Shown piece by piece: positions 1 through 7,831 of a stretch of DNA of 62,234 nt. The DNA is from JANPLD01 sp031426355 (lineage in GTDB: Bacteria; Pseudomonadota; Alphaproteobacteria; Rickettsiales; UBA8987), in NCBI GenBank assembly GCA_031426355.1, contig JANPLD010000031.1, positions 1 to 62,234 on the forward strand. Reading direction: 5' to 3'. The notes under the pieces were generated by a model, which was not told the origin of the DNA, did no database searches, and saw nothing but the letters and a program-made list of their open reading frames with translations. How positions within the stretch are numbered: the first letter of the stretch is position 1; the number at the start of each line of letters is the position of its first letter. Position numbers and translations under genes: made by a program.

Positions 1-714
1 ATCCCCTGAAGTTAATATCTCCTCGCCAACTACAAGCTTTTTAGTATTAAGCAGATAGGTAAGTTCAGGCTTCTCATTACCATTACCATGCAATATCGCT
101 CTTTTACCTGAATTCTTACATTTCACTGGAATGTTGGAGCGCCTGTCAGTCACCATTATTATATTTGCGTAATCATCGGCCACAGACTCAACCTGGCCAA
201 CCAACCCATCTTTATTCGTAACAACATTATCTTTCTCTATATGAGCTATACTTGATGATTTAATATAGGCCGATTGTACCACTGAACCCGGTGCACGTGA
301 AGTTATACGCGCAGAATAAACTTCTTTTGCCTTCTGCGGAATATATTTTACGAGTTCCTGCAAAGATTTATTCTCATTCTGCAAATTATAAACCTGCAGG
401 CGCAAATTATAATTCTCATTCTTGGTTTTCTGTAACTGGCGGGAATAGGTATTGGCATGGACTATATTATCCACCTGTTCAAACACTAGTTTTACACCAT
501 CAAAAACATCTATAAAAAAATCCGAGACCGGATCAGTAATATCAGCAACTTCCACTCTAAAATTCTCTAAAGAATCCGGGCTGAATTTATTCACCAGAAA
601 TAATATACCGCTTATCAATATAAGCAAAAACAATGAGATTTTGGAGACAAGCAACATTATCTGCTTGATAAGCAGAAGACGATTGGAATAATTTCTCTTA
701 ATCTGGTAAAACAC
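1..714 (-). CDS. mreC: Rod shape-determining protein MreC (C-terminus beyond window)
   Basis: MreC is the bitopic scaffold of the elongasome that links MreB with peptidoglycan synthases in the periplasm. Reading the minus strand from a GTG at 714 gives a short basic N-terminus, one membrane helix (about residues 22-43), a coiled-coil stretch rich in Asn, Leu and Gln (about 80-120), then the beta-domain. That domain has the family's typical pattern of 'ITSRAPGS', 'GLVGQVESV' and 'VTDRRSNIPV'. A TAG lies in frame nine codons upstream, and the GTG is the only usable start after it. The gene runs off the window at base 1, so about 238 codons are seen and the C-terminal part is missing. It lies downstream of the beta-oxidation genes on the same strand but is functionally unrelated. 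Confidence 0.9.
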   Translation of the reverse strand, partial: MFYQIKRNYSNRLLLIKQIMLLVSKISLFLLILISGILFLVNKFSPDSLENFRVEVADITDPVSDFFIDVFDGVKLVFEQVDNIVHANTYSRQLQKTKNENYNLRLQVYNLQNENKSLQELVKYIPQKAKEVYSARITSRAPGSVVQSAYIKSSSIAHIEKDNVVTNKDGLVGQVESVADDYANIIMVTDRRSNIPVKCKNSGKRAILHGNGNEKPELTYLLNTKKLVVGEEILTSGD

Positions 715-802
715 AGCTTCGCTGTTTATTGAATTTCTAAACTACTTGAGTTTATAAAATAAGGCCTCAAATAAGCAAGCAGCAAAGGGCAAGTTTTTAC
801 AA

Positions 803-818
803 TTCGGCTTTACCCGAA
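803..818 (-). terminator. Small hairpin after the acyl-CoA dehydrogenase gene
   Basis: A perfect 5-bp stem (TTCGG/CCGAA) with a 6-base loop lies directly downstream of the stop codon at 823-825 and before mreC. On the minus strand it is followed by an A/T-rich stretch but not by a clean run of T. It may be a weak terminator or transcript 3' end; this is inference from position and pairing only. Confidence 0.3.
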
Positions 819-822
819 ACTT

Positions 823-2628
823 TTAGGCAACTTCCAGATCAGGCATTTCAAGGTTTTTTACCCCCGCCGTTATCTTAGCTAAGAGTGAGAAATGCTCAGG
901 CAGAACACGGTTTAAGAAGAACCTTGCCGTTGCAAGCTTGGCTTCGTAAAACGGCTTTTCATCAGTTCCCGCCTCTAATTTTTCAAGAGCTATCTTAGCA
1001 GATTTAGTCCAAATAAACCCTATTGCTACCAATGAGAACATTCTTAGATAATCAACTGAAGCAGCTCCTGCCTCATCCTTATTGCCTAAGGATTTCTGCG
1101 CTATCCACAAAGAAGCCTGACGTAATGACTTTAAACCCTGATAGAATGGCTTAGTAAATTCTGACATTTTTTCATTATCACGATTAGCATCCACAAATTC
1201 CTGTGCCGGATGGAAGAACCGACGCAGCAATCTGCCAGTTCCCATCGGCAATTTACGGCCAACTAGATCAAGCGCCTGAACACCATTCGTGCCTTCATAA
1301 ATCTCAGTGATACGGCAATCTCTTAGAAACTGCTCCATCCCATATTCGGAAATGTAACCATAACCACCAAGTACCTGCATCCCGGTATGCGCCACCTGAG
1401 TGCCTTCACCCGTTAAATATGCTTTTGTTACCGGAGTAAGCAACGCTACAAAATCCTCAGCAACCTTACGCTCTTCCTCATTTTTCGACCTATTCATTAT
1501 ATCAACATTAAGTGCCATCCATAACGCTAAAATTCTACCGCCTTCAGCAAAAGCTCTTTGTGAAAGTAACATTCTGCGAACATCGGGGTGAACTGTTATC
1601 GGGTCAGCTTTCTTCTCTGGATATTTAGCACCATTAAGCGCGCGACCCTGCAACCTATCTTTAGCATAAGCAAGCGCACCCTGATATGATGCCTCACCTA
1701 TTCCAAGCCCTTGGATACCAACAAGTAACCTTGCTTCATTCATCATAGCGAACATAGCACGAAGCCCCTTGTGAGGCTCACCTACTAACCACGCTTTAGC
1801 GCCATCATAATTCATAACGCATGTCGGGCAGGCATGTAGCCCCATCTTATGCTCGAATGAACCACAATTCACATTGTTGCGCTCACCAATTGAGCCATCT
1901 TCATTAACATTGAACTTCGATGCTACAAAAAGTGATATGCCTTTTACTCCCTCAGGCGCATTTGGCAAACGCGCAAGTATCAAATGCACTATATTTTCCG
2001 CAGCTTCATGCTCGCCACATGAAATAAATATTTTTGTACCGGTTATCGCATAACTACCATCAGGATTATTTTCCGCACGTGTTGTGATAAGCCCAAGGTC
2101 AGTTCCCGCTTGCGGCTCAGTTAAACACATAACACCCGTCCACTCACCAGAAGTCATTTTCGGCAGATATTTCTGCTTCTGCTCGTCCGAACCATATAGA
2201 TGAATAGCCGAATAAGCTCCATGTGTAAGCCCCGGCATCAGGCCAAATGAAAGGTTTGATGAACACACCATTTCAATGAACGGAGTATTTATAACATTAG
2301 GCAAACCCTGCCCACCATATGCTTTATCACAGGCAAAACTACCCCAACCATTAGCAACATATTGCTGGTAAGCCTCAATAAAACCTTCAGGAAGTATAAC
2401 TTTATTAAAACCATCCGAACCTTTTTCCAGTTTCAAACCTTGCTTATCACCCGGCTGGTTTAAAGGTTGCAGAACATCCTCACAGAATTTCGCCCCTTCA
2501 TCTAAAATTGCATCAACAAATGATAGGTCTTCAAACCCTTCCATTCCTGAATTCTGGTATTGCTCAATATTAAGCCACTCTTTAAGTGCAAATTGAAAAT
2601 CTCGTACTGGCGCGCGATATGCTGGCAT
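823..2628 (-). CDS. Acyl-CoA dehydrogenase, long form with C-terminal extension
   Basis: FAD enzyme for the first, alpha-beta dehydrogenation step of fatty acid beta-oxidation. The 601-residue length and the extra C-terminal helical domain match the large acyl-CoA dehydrogenase subfamily (FadE/DmdC-like) rather than the usual 380-residue short form. Visible signatures are 'CLTEPQAGTDLG' in the middle domain, 'GGYGYISEYGMEQFLRD', and the catalytic glutamate in 'IYEGTNG' near residue 445. It is the last beta-oxidation gene of the operon, 9 bases after the hydroxyacyl-CoA dehydrogenase gene. The first Met fits the family N-terminus ('YRAPVRDFQF'). Chain-length preference cannot be read from sequence. 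Confidence 0.92.
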   Translation of the reverse strand: MPAYRAPVRDFQFALKEWLNIEQYQNSGMEGFEDLSFVDAILDEGAKFCEDVLQPLNQPGDKQGLKLEKGSDGFNKVILPEGFIEAYQQYVANGWGSFACDKAYGGQGLPNVINTPFIEMVCSSNLSFGLMPGLTHGAYSAIHLYGSDEQKQKYLPKMTSGEWTGVMCLTEPQAGTDLGLITTRAENNPDGSYAITGTKIFISCGEHEAAENIVHLILARLPNAPEGVKGISLFVASKFNVNEDGSIGERNNVNCGSFEHKMGLHACPTCVMNYDGAKAWLVGEPHKGLRAMFAMMNEARLLVGIQGLGIGEASYQGALAYAKDRLQGRALNGAKYPEKKADPITVHPDVRRMLLSQRAFAEGGRILALWMALNVDIMNRSKNEEERKVAEDFVALLTPVTKAYLTGEGTQVAHTGMQVLGGYGYISEYGMEQFLRDCRITEIYEGTNGVQALDLVGRKLPMGTGRLLRRFFHPAQEFVDANRDNEKMSEFTKPFYQGLKSLRQASLWIAQKSLGNKDEAGAASVDYLRMFSLVAIGFIWTKSAKIALEKLEAGTDEKPFYEAKLATARFFLNRVLPEHFSLLAKITAGVKNLEMPDLEVA

Positions 2629-2637
2629 AATATCTCC

Positions 2638-5040
2638 CTAATTCCTTAATGGTTTACCTGTATCAAGCATATGCTCGATCCTGTTTAAAGTTCCCGCCTG
2701 TTTGATCAGCCCCATAAAAGCTTCGCGTTCAAGGTCAAGCAGTCTTTGCTCTGATATAGGTTTAGTGATTGATGTATCACCACCTGTTATTACATAAGCA
2801 ACCGCGCGGGAAACTATCATATCATAAGGTGTGACCTGCTTCATTTTTTCCATCTCGCGGAGCTTCATATCAATTGCAGTTCGTGCTGTTTTACCCGGCA
2901 AATTAACCGCATAAGTTTCTGGCGCCTTATAATTTGGCACTAATTCCAGAGCTTTTTTCTTAGCCTGAGCAAGCAGTCTTTTCCTGTTCATTACTATTTC
3001 TGATCTATCATTCAGGATAAGCATTCTTTTTGCTTCTTCCGCTGATTTTGAAACTCTTGCCGTTGAAACATTGGTCATCGTTTCAATTATCGGCGGCATT
3101 GTATTGAGAGTTTTAACAGGCGATAACCAACTGAACCAACCACCGAATTTCGCAGCCCACGCATCATCTTCCGCTCTCTTTTTAAGCTGACGGTAAACGA
3201 ATTCTTTACATCCACCCCAACCCGGAACAAGCCCAACCCCAACTTCAACAAGCCCACTATATAATTCCACATACGAAACTACCGCATCGCAGTGCAACAT
3301 CATCTCACAGCCACCACCAAGCGCCATGCCTGAAGGCGCCCCCACAACAGGGAACGGCGCATATTTCAGCCCCATATAGGCATCCTGCCCCTGCTTTATA
3401 ATATCATCGATTTCTTTCCACGCCGCAGTATTTGCCGCAAACAGTAATACACCGATATTCGCACCAACGCAGAAATTATCAGAATCATTATACATCACCA
3501 TAGCTTTATGGTTTTTCTGAACTTCCTCAGTTGCCTTAACAACAAGCTCTAAAGTTGTTGGATCAAGCGAATTCATTTTGGAAGTAAATTCAAACGCGAG
3601 AACGCCATCACCAATATCCCATACACTGGCTGAACCATTTTTAAGAACAGGTTTTGAATTAATTTTTATATCATCAAGGCTAAACGCATCTGCATCAAAG
3701 ACAATTGATTTATATGTTGAACCGACAAAATATTTCCTAACGCCAGATTCAATTTTATAAAACTGCTCATTTCCGGCTTTTTCAATAATAGCAGGAACTG
3801 TCCTACCTTCTTCCCTCAACTTGTCGGCAAACCATTTAGGACCAGACTTTGCTTCGTTAGCAAATTTGTCTATTAACTCAAAAGGCCCATATTTCCAGTT
3901 ATATCCAAGCTTCATAGCCTCATCTATAAGGCGTATATCATCAGCTATTTCACCAACCAGATTCGCCGTATAGCAAAGCGTATCACGCAGAACCGGCCAC
4001 AGATATTTTGAACCTTCATCACCCGCCTCAATAATCTTTGAAAGGGATTTCCTTCCCGCCTCTGCACTTGCCGGCCTTGGCTTATTGGCTTTTTTATATT
4101 CCCCGGTGTTTAAATTTACCGCCTGCTTTTCTTTCGCTTCAGGCTTATCAGGATTGATACGATAAAATCCGCCCTTTCCTTTTCTCCCAGTATATCCATC
4201 AACGATCATCTTCTGGATAGTTTCAGGAAGGTTGAATATTTTATTGAACTCATCTTCTTTCGGCAGATTACTCGCAAATGATTTTGCTATCAAAGGAAGT
4301 AGGTCTATTCCTATCAGATCCATCAATCCAAACACACCCGTTTTAGGTATCCCTACAGGTTTACTCATCATTACGTCCGCTAACTCAATTGAAGCATTTG
4401 TTCTCACCACTTCATTAAGCGCACGCATCAGCCAGTAAGTTCCAATACGGTTTGCAATAAATCCTGGGGTATCATTACAATTTACAATTCCTTTTCCAAG
4501 CTTGATATCACAGAACTCAGATACTTCTTTAACTGCATCATGCCTTGTTTTTGAACCGGTTACAATTTCAAGGAGCTTCATATAACGCGGCGGGTTAAAG
4601 AAATGCGTTATCAGAAAATCCTTCTCAAAATCATCACCCAAACCCTCAGTTAATTTATTTAAAGGAATGGTTGAAGTATTGGAAGAAACGATGGAACCTT
4701 TTTTACGATACTGGTTTATTTTTTTATAAGTTTCCTTTTTGATATTCACATCCTCAAGAACAACTTCAATTATCCAGTCGCATTCCCCAAGCTTCTTAAG
4801 ATCATCCTCAAGGTTGCCTGTTTTTATATATTTCAATTTAGATTTATGCGTAAGCATCGCCGGGTCAGCCTTCTGCATCTTCTCAACCGCACCATCCGTC
4901 AGCATATTCCTGTTGCCTGCTCCTTGAGGTATGATATCCAGAAGCAAAACTTCCGTATTGCTGTTAGCTATATGGGCTGCAATACCGCTACCCATCACAC
5001 CTGAACCTATTACCGCAACCCTATTAATGCTTCCTGCCAT
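2638..5040 (-). CDS. 3-hydroxyacyl-CoA dehydrogenase / enoyl-CoA hydratase, FadN type
   Basis: Bifunctional beta-oxidation enzyme for the hydration and second oxidation steps. The order is NAD-binding dehydrogenase first (Rossmann 'GSGVMGSGIAAH' at residues 12-23, then 'HFFNPPRYMKLLEIV') and enoyl-CoA hydratase second (roughly residues 480-640). Both hydratase glutamates are visible, in 'GGGCEMMLH' (about 577) and 'VEVGVGLVPGWGG' (about 600). This order and the 800-residue length fit Bacillus FadN-like proteins and not E. coli FadB, where the hydratase comes first. Its start overlaps the end of the preceding small gene by 17 bases, so the two are probably translationally coupled. It works with the thiolase and acyl-CoA dehydrogenase of the same operon. 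Confidence 0.92.
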   Translation of the reverse strand: MAGSINRVAVIGSGVMGSGIAAHIANSNTEVLLLDIIPQGAGNRNMLTDGAVEKMQKADPAMLTHKSKLKYIKTGNLEDDLKKLGECDWIIEVVLEDVNIKKETYKKINQYRKKGSIVSSNTSTIPLNKLTEGLGDDFEKDFLITHFFNPPRYMKLLEIVTGSKTRHDAVKEVSEFCDIKLGKGIVNCNDTPGFIANRIGTYWLMRALNEVVRTNASIELADVMMSKPVGIPKTGVFGLMDLIGIDLLPLIAKSFASNLPKEDEFNKIFNLPETIQKMIVDGYTGRKGKGGFYRINPDKPEAKEKQAVNLNTGEYKKANKPRPASAEAGRKSLSKIIEAGDEGSKYLWPVLRDTLCYTANLVGEIADDIRLIDEAMKLGYNWKYGPFELIDKFANEAKSGPKWFADKLREEGRTVPAIIEKAGNEQFYKIESGVRKYFVGSTYKSIVFDADAFSLDDIKINSKPVLKNGSASVWDIGDGVLAFEFTSKMNSLDPTTLELVVKATEEVQKNHKAMVMYNDSDNFCVGANIGVLLFAANTAAWKEIDDIIKQGQDAYMGLKYAPFPVVGAPSGMALGGGCEMMLHCDAVVSYVELYSGLVEVGVGLVPGWGGCKEFVYRQLKKRAEDDAWAAKFGGWFSWLSPVKTLNTMPPIIETMTNVSTARVSKSAEEAKRMLILNDRSEIVMNRKRLLAQAKKKALELVPNYKAPETYAVNLPGKTARTAIDMKLREMEKMKQVTPYDMIVSRAVAYVITGGDTSITKPISEQRLLDLEREAFMGLIKQAGTLNRIEHMLDTGKPLRN

Positions 5041-5440
5041 TATTAACCCCTACATTATATTCTTCACAATATTCTGTGATATTTTTATATAAACCATCAA
5101 ACAGATTTTTATAAACTTCAAGAACATCCTTTGTTCCATCATAAATTTTAACCTTACCAGCCATTAAAGGGTTGTAAAAAGTATCACATTTGCTTTTAAA
5201 ATCTGAAATATCCTCTTTTGAAGGTACGCCTCTTTTACCCTGCACAAAATTACTTAAAGTTAAATTGAATTTGTTCAAGGTTGCTTCAAACCTTGAACAG
5301 GCATTAGTTCCTGAAGATTTTGTATTTTCAACCTGAAAAAAACTTTTGCCCCTTCTAAAATCCACTAAATCATTTATTCTCACGTGCAAATTATACAAAC
5401 TTTCTCTTTCCAAACTATTTACTTCTCTATATTTTGCCAC
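5024..5440 (-). CDS. Uncharacterised small protein in the beta-oxidation operon (138 aa)
   Basis: Not recognised. The protein is predicted to be mostly helical and polar, with no signal peptide or membrane segment, and it has three cysteines. It starts with GTG at 5440, immediately after the TAA of the upstream small gene, and its 3' end overlaps the dehydrogenase/hydratase gene by 17 bases. That packing shows it is co-transcribed and probably translationally coupled with the beta-oxidation enzymes. Base composition is more AT-rich than the enzymes around it. It could be a recently acquired or lineage-specific insertion in the operon; no function can be assigned. Confidence 0.75.
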   Translation of the reverse strand: MAKYREVNSLERESLYNLHVRINDLVDFRRGKSFFQVENTKSSGTNACSRFEATLNKFNLTLSNFVQGKRGVPSKEDISDFKSKCDTFYNPLMAGKVKIYDGTKDVLEVYKNLFDGLYKNITEYCEEYNVGVNNGRKH

Positions 5441-5839
5441 TTACCTTCCTTTACCTATTGCCTGAGTTTGCTGTCCTATCAGATCCATTATATCGTCGCC
5501 ATATTCCTTTATCTTATCAATTATTTTATTCTTTCCGCTCTCAAAGCCCCTTATTTCTTGCGAGTATTTTAAAAGCGCTTTTTTTAATTTTGGTTTAAGC
5601 AAATATTTTTTATCAACTTTAAGGCTACTGACAATAAATCTTATAAGTTTCTCAGTATCCTTCTTCAATTTTATGGCAGAGGCTTGACCAAGCAACTCAA
5701 TTATCACGCTCATATCCATTCCCATAGCTTCCTGGATTTCCTCTAACACCTTATGAATTTCCTCACATTCTTTTACACCGAGGATCTTTTGTATTTTACT
5801 ATCAAGATTTTCCTGCTGTTTAAATTTTTGGTCGACCAT
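5441..5839 (-). CDS. Uncharacterised small helical protein in the beta-oxidation operon (132 aa)
   Basis: Not recognised. The 132-residue protein is Lys/Glu/Ile-rich and helical, without a signal peptide or membrane helix. A coiled-coil-like stretch runs over residues 20-45 ('CEEIHKVLEEIQEAMGM'), followed by a basic segment ('KKYLLKPKLKKALLKY'). It begins 15 bases after the thiolase gene and ends flush against the GTG of the next small gene. Together the two form an unexplained pair between thiolase and the multifunctional enzyme. Operon position suggests a link to fatty acid catabolism, but passive hitch-hiking is equally possible. Confidence 0.75.
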   Translation of the reverse strand: MVDQKFKQQENLDSKIQKILGVKECEEIHKVLEEIQEAMGMDMSVIIELLGQASAIKLKKDTEKLIRFIVSSLKVDKKYLLKPKLKKALLKYSQEIRGFESGKNKIIDKIKEYGDDIMDLIGQQTQAIGKGR

Positions 5840-5854
5840 AATTAATGACTTACA

Positions 5855-6979
5855 TCAAATCTTCTCCAGAACTGTCGCTATACCCTGCCCGCCACCTATA
5901 CACATAGTTGCAAGCGCATATCTTTTATTTTCACGATTAAGCAGGGATGCCGCCTTACCTGTAATTCTGGCTCCTGATGCGCCAAGCGGGTGACCAAGCG
6001 CGATTGCGCCTCCATCAAGATTTACTTTACTAGCATCAATACCAAGCTCTTTAATTACCGAAAGGCTTTGGGCTGAAAATGCTTCATTAAGTTCTATTAT
6101 ATCTATATCCCTTAACTCTAAACCAGCACGATCAAGCGCTTTTTTAGATGCCGGAACAGGCCCAATTCCCATAATTTCAGGCGCGCAACCTGAAACCGCG
6201 ATTGATTTTATTCTAGCTAAAATCGGCAAACCATTTTTTCTCGCATAATCTTCCGATGCAACAATTACAACTGCCGCACCATCCGTAAGTGGGCTGGAAG
6301 TACCCGCCGTTACAGTTCCTTTTGCATCAAAAGCTGGTTTTAAAGTAGATAAAGTTTCAGACGATGTATCCCTTCTTATGCAACCATCTTGCGAGATACC
6401 GTTATATGGATGGATTTCTTTCGCCAGATTTCCTTTATCCTGCGCAGCCGCTGCCTTTTTATGGCTTAATGCAGCAAATTCTTCCTGCTCCCTGCGCGAA
6501 ATATTATATTTTGTGGCTAACCTTTCTGCAGTAGTACCCATACCATCATAAGCTTCAGGATATTTACTATAAAGCTCAGGATTAGGCCCCGGGTTCATTC
6601 CACCCATTGGAATACGCGACATAGATTCCGCACCCGCACATATGAACAGATCGCCCGCTCCTGCTGCAATCGCGCCAACCGCGTCATGAATAGATTGCAT
6701 TGAAGAACCGCAAAACCTGTTTATAGTATCACCCGCAACTGACAATGGCAGATCAGCAATAAAACAAACCTGTCGCCCCATATTCAAGCCCTGCTCACCT
6801 TCGGGAAAAGCGCAGCCAAGCTTAACATCTTCAATATCTTCTTTTTTCAGGCTATTCCTTGAAACAATCTCCTTAATTACCGAAGCTACCAGATCATCTG
6901 GGCGAACCTCAACAAAATCACCTTTTCCAGCCCTTGCGAACGGGCTTCTTAAATAATCAACTATAACGGCATTTTTCAT
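5855..6979 (-). CDS. fadA: Acetyl-CoA acyltransferase (3-ketoacyl-CoA thiolase)
   Basis: Thiolase for the last, chain-shortening step of beta-oxidation. All active-site elements are visible: the nucleophilic cysteine in 'NRFCGSSMQ' (about residue 90), 'LNEAFSAQ', the histidine in 'ALGHPLGASGAR' (about 330) and the second cysteine in 'CIGGGQG' (about 361). At 374 residues it is slightly shorter than the usual 390 or so. It is the first gene of the leftward operon that continues with two small unknown genes, the FadN-type enzyme and the acyl-CoA dehydrogenase. This context favours a degradative thiolase over biosynthetic acetoacetyl-CoA thiolase, though sequence alone does not exclude the latter. 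Confidence 0.9.
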   Translation of the reverse strand: MKNAVIVDYLRSPFARAGKGDFVEVRPDDLVASVIKEIVSRNSLKKEDIEDVKLGCAFPEGEQGLNMGRQVCFIADLPLSVAGDTINRFCGSSMQSIHDAVGAIAAGAGDLFICAGAESMSRIPMGGMNPGPNPELYSKYPEAYDGMGTTAERLATKYNISRREQEEFAALSHKKAAAAQDKGNLAKEIHPYNGISQDGCIRRDTSSETLSTLKPAFDAKGTVTAGTSSPLTDGAAVVIVASEDYARKNGLPILARIKSIAVSGCAPEIMGIGPVPASKKALDRAGLELRDIDIIELNEAFSAQSLSVIKELGIDASKVNLDGGAIALGHPLGASGARITGKAASLLNRENKRYALATMCIGGGQGIATVLEKI

Positions 6980-7069
6980 AAACCTACGGCCCTATATATT
7001 ATTAACCTATAACTTATAGATGGGACTTTTTATTGCAGTATCAAGGAAATAAGCTGGGAAACTCAGTCT

Positions 7070-7816
7070 TTATACAAAAGATTCCAAAAGTAGTTTGAAA
7101 AAATCCTCACCCCTTATTTGCGCAACCTTGTATTTTATATATAAACGGTACTCAGGAGAATCAACTAATTGCTCTTTTTTACCTTCCAGCGTTCTTTTCC
7201 TGATGGCAGAAATATTAGCGTCTTTTTCAAGAATCTCGATCTTTTGAACGATATTTTTATTATCTTGGAATTCCCTGCCTTTATCTATTTTTGTCTTGAT
7301 ATACATTAGCTCATCAAGATTCCCTTCATCAGATAGCTTTCTCACATGCGTGAACAGGAATTTTGCAAGCATTGCTTCATTTACGTCAGGGTGCAATTCT
7401 TTTGTAAGCAGCCTATATATTTTTTTAATCTCCTCATTTCTGGCCTTTAGCTTATTATCAAAAAGCGAAACATTATCCGGCTGAACAGTATATCTCTTCG
7501 TTTCCTCAAGTTCACCATCAATACTTCTGATATCCCGTAATTTATATTTTGGGTTAGACATTACAACTTCAGAGAATTTTTCATAATAAAGGAGCAAAAA
7601 CTCTTCAAGCTCAGATTCTATATTAAATATCTCACGACTTAAAACTGATGAATATGCTGTAAGCAGGCTTATTTCACGCGTAAGCTCATCAGCCTTCTCA
7701 TCAAGCATATTTAAAATATTTACAGCCGTTTCAGGAAGTATATGCTTATCACGAACCTGAGAACCGGACGTTGCTTTTTGTTTGAATTCCAAACTCTTCT
7801 CGTACGTATTCTGCAT
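7070..7816 (-). CDS. Small coiled-coil protein with a J-domain-like HPD motif
   Basis: The open frame extends further upstream, but that part would lie inside mutS. The best start is the ATG at 7816 ('MQNTYEKSLEF'), giving 248 residues. The middle contains 'IKKIYRLLTKELHPDVN' with an HPD tripeptide near residue 143. This is the helix II-HPD signature of DnaJ-type J-domains, which stimulate DnaK ATPase. The rest is charged helix with likely coiled coils before and after it, and no signal peptide. Only about the second half of a J-domain is convincing by eye, so this may be a degenerate J-like protein. It is divergent from mutS with only 15 bases between the start codons. Confidence 0.7.
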   Translation of the reverse strand: MQNTYEKSLEFKQKATSGSQVRDKHILPETAVNILNMLDEKADELTREISLLTAYSSVLSREIFNIESELEEFLLLYYEKFSEVVMSNPKYKLRDIRSIDGELEETKRYTVQPDNVSLFDNKLKARNEEIKKIYRLLTKELHPDVNEAMLAKFLFTHVRKLSDEGNLDELMYIKTKIDKGREFQDNKNIVQKIEILEKDANISAIRKRTLEGKKEQLVDSPEYRLYIKYKVAQIRGEDFFKLLLESFV

Positions 7817-7831
7817 AAATATACCAAATAT

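Noticed and set aside
712..725. The word CACAGCTTCGCTG, a mini-hairpin, overlaps the GTG starts of both mreC (712-724) and folC (42028-42040).
   Set aside because: The core AGCTTCGCTGAATT also occurs inside bioA coding sequence near 21690, so it looks like a common word and not a regulatory element.
7742..7831. N-terminal extension of MutS by 30 residues.
   Set aside because: It does not look like MutS, lies antisense inside the neighbouring gene, and a good ATG at 7832 fits the family.
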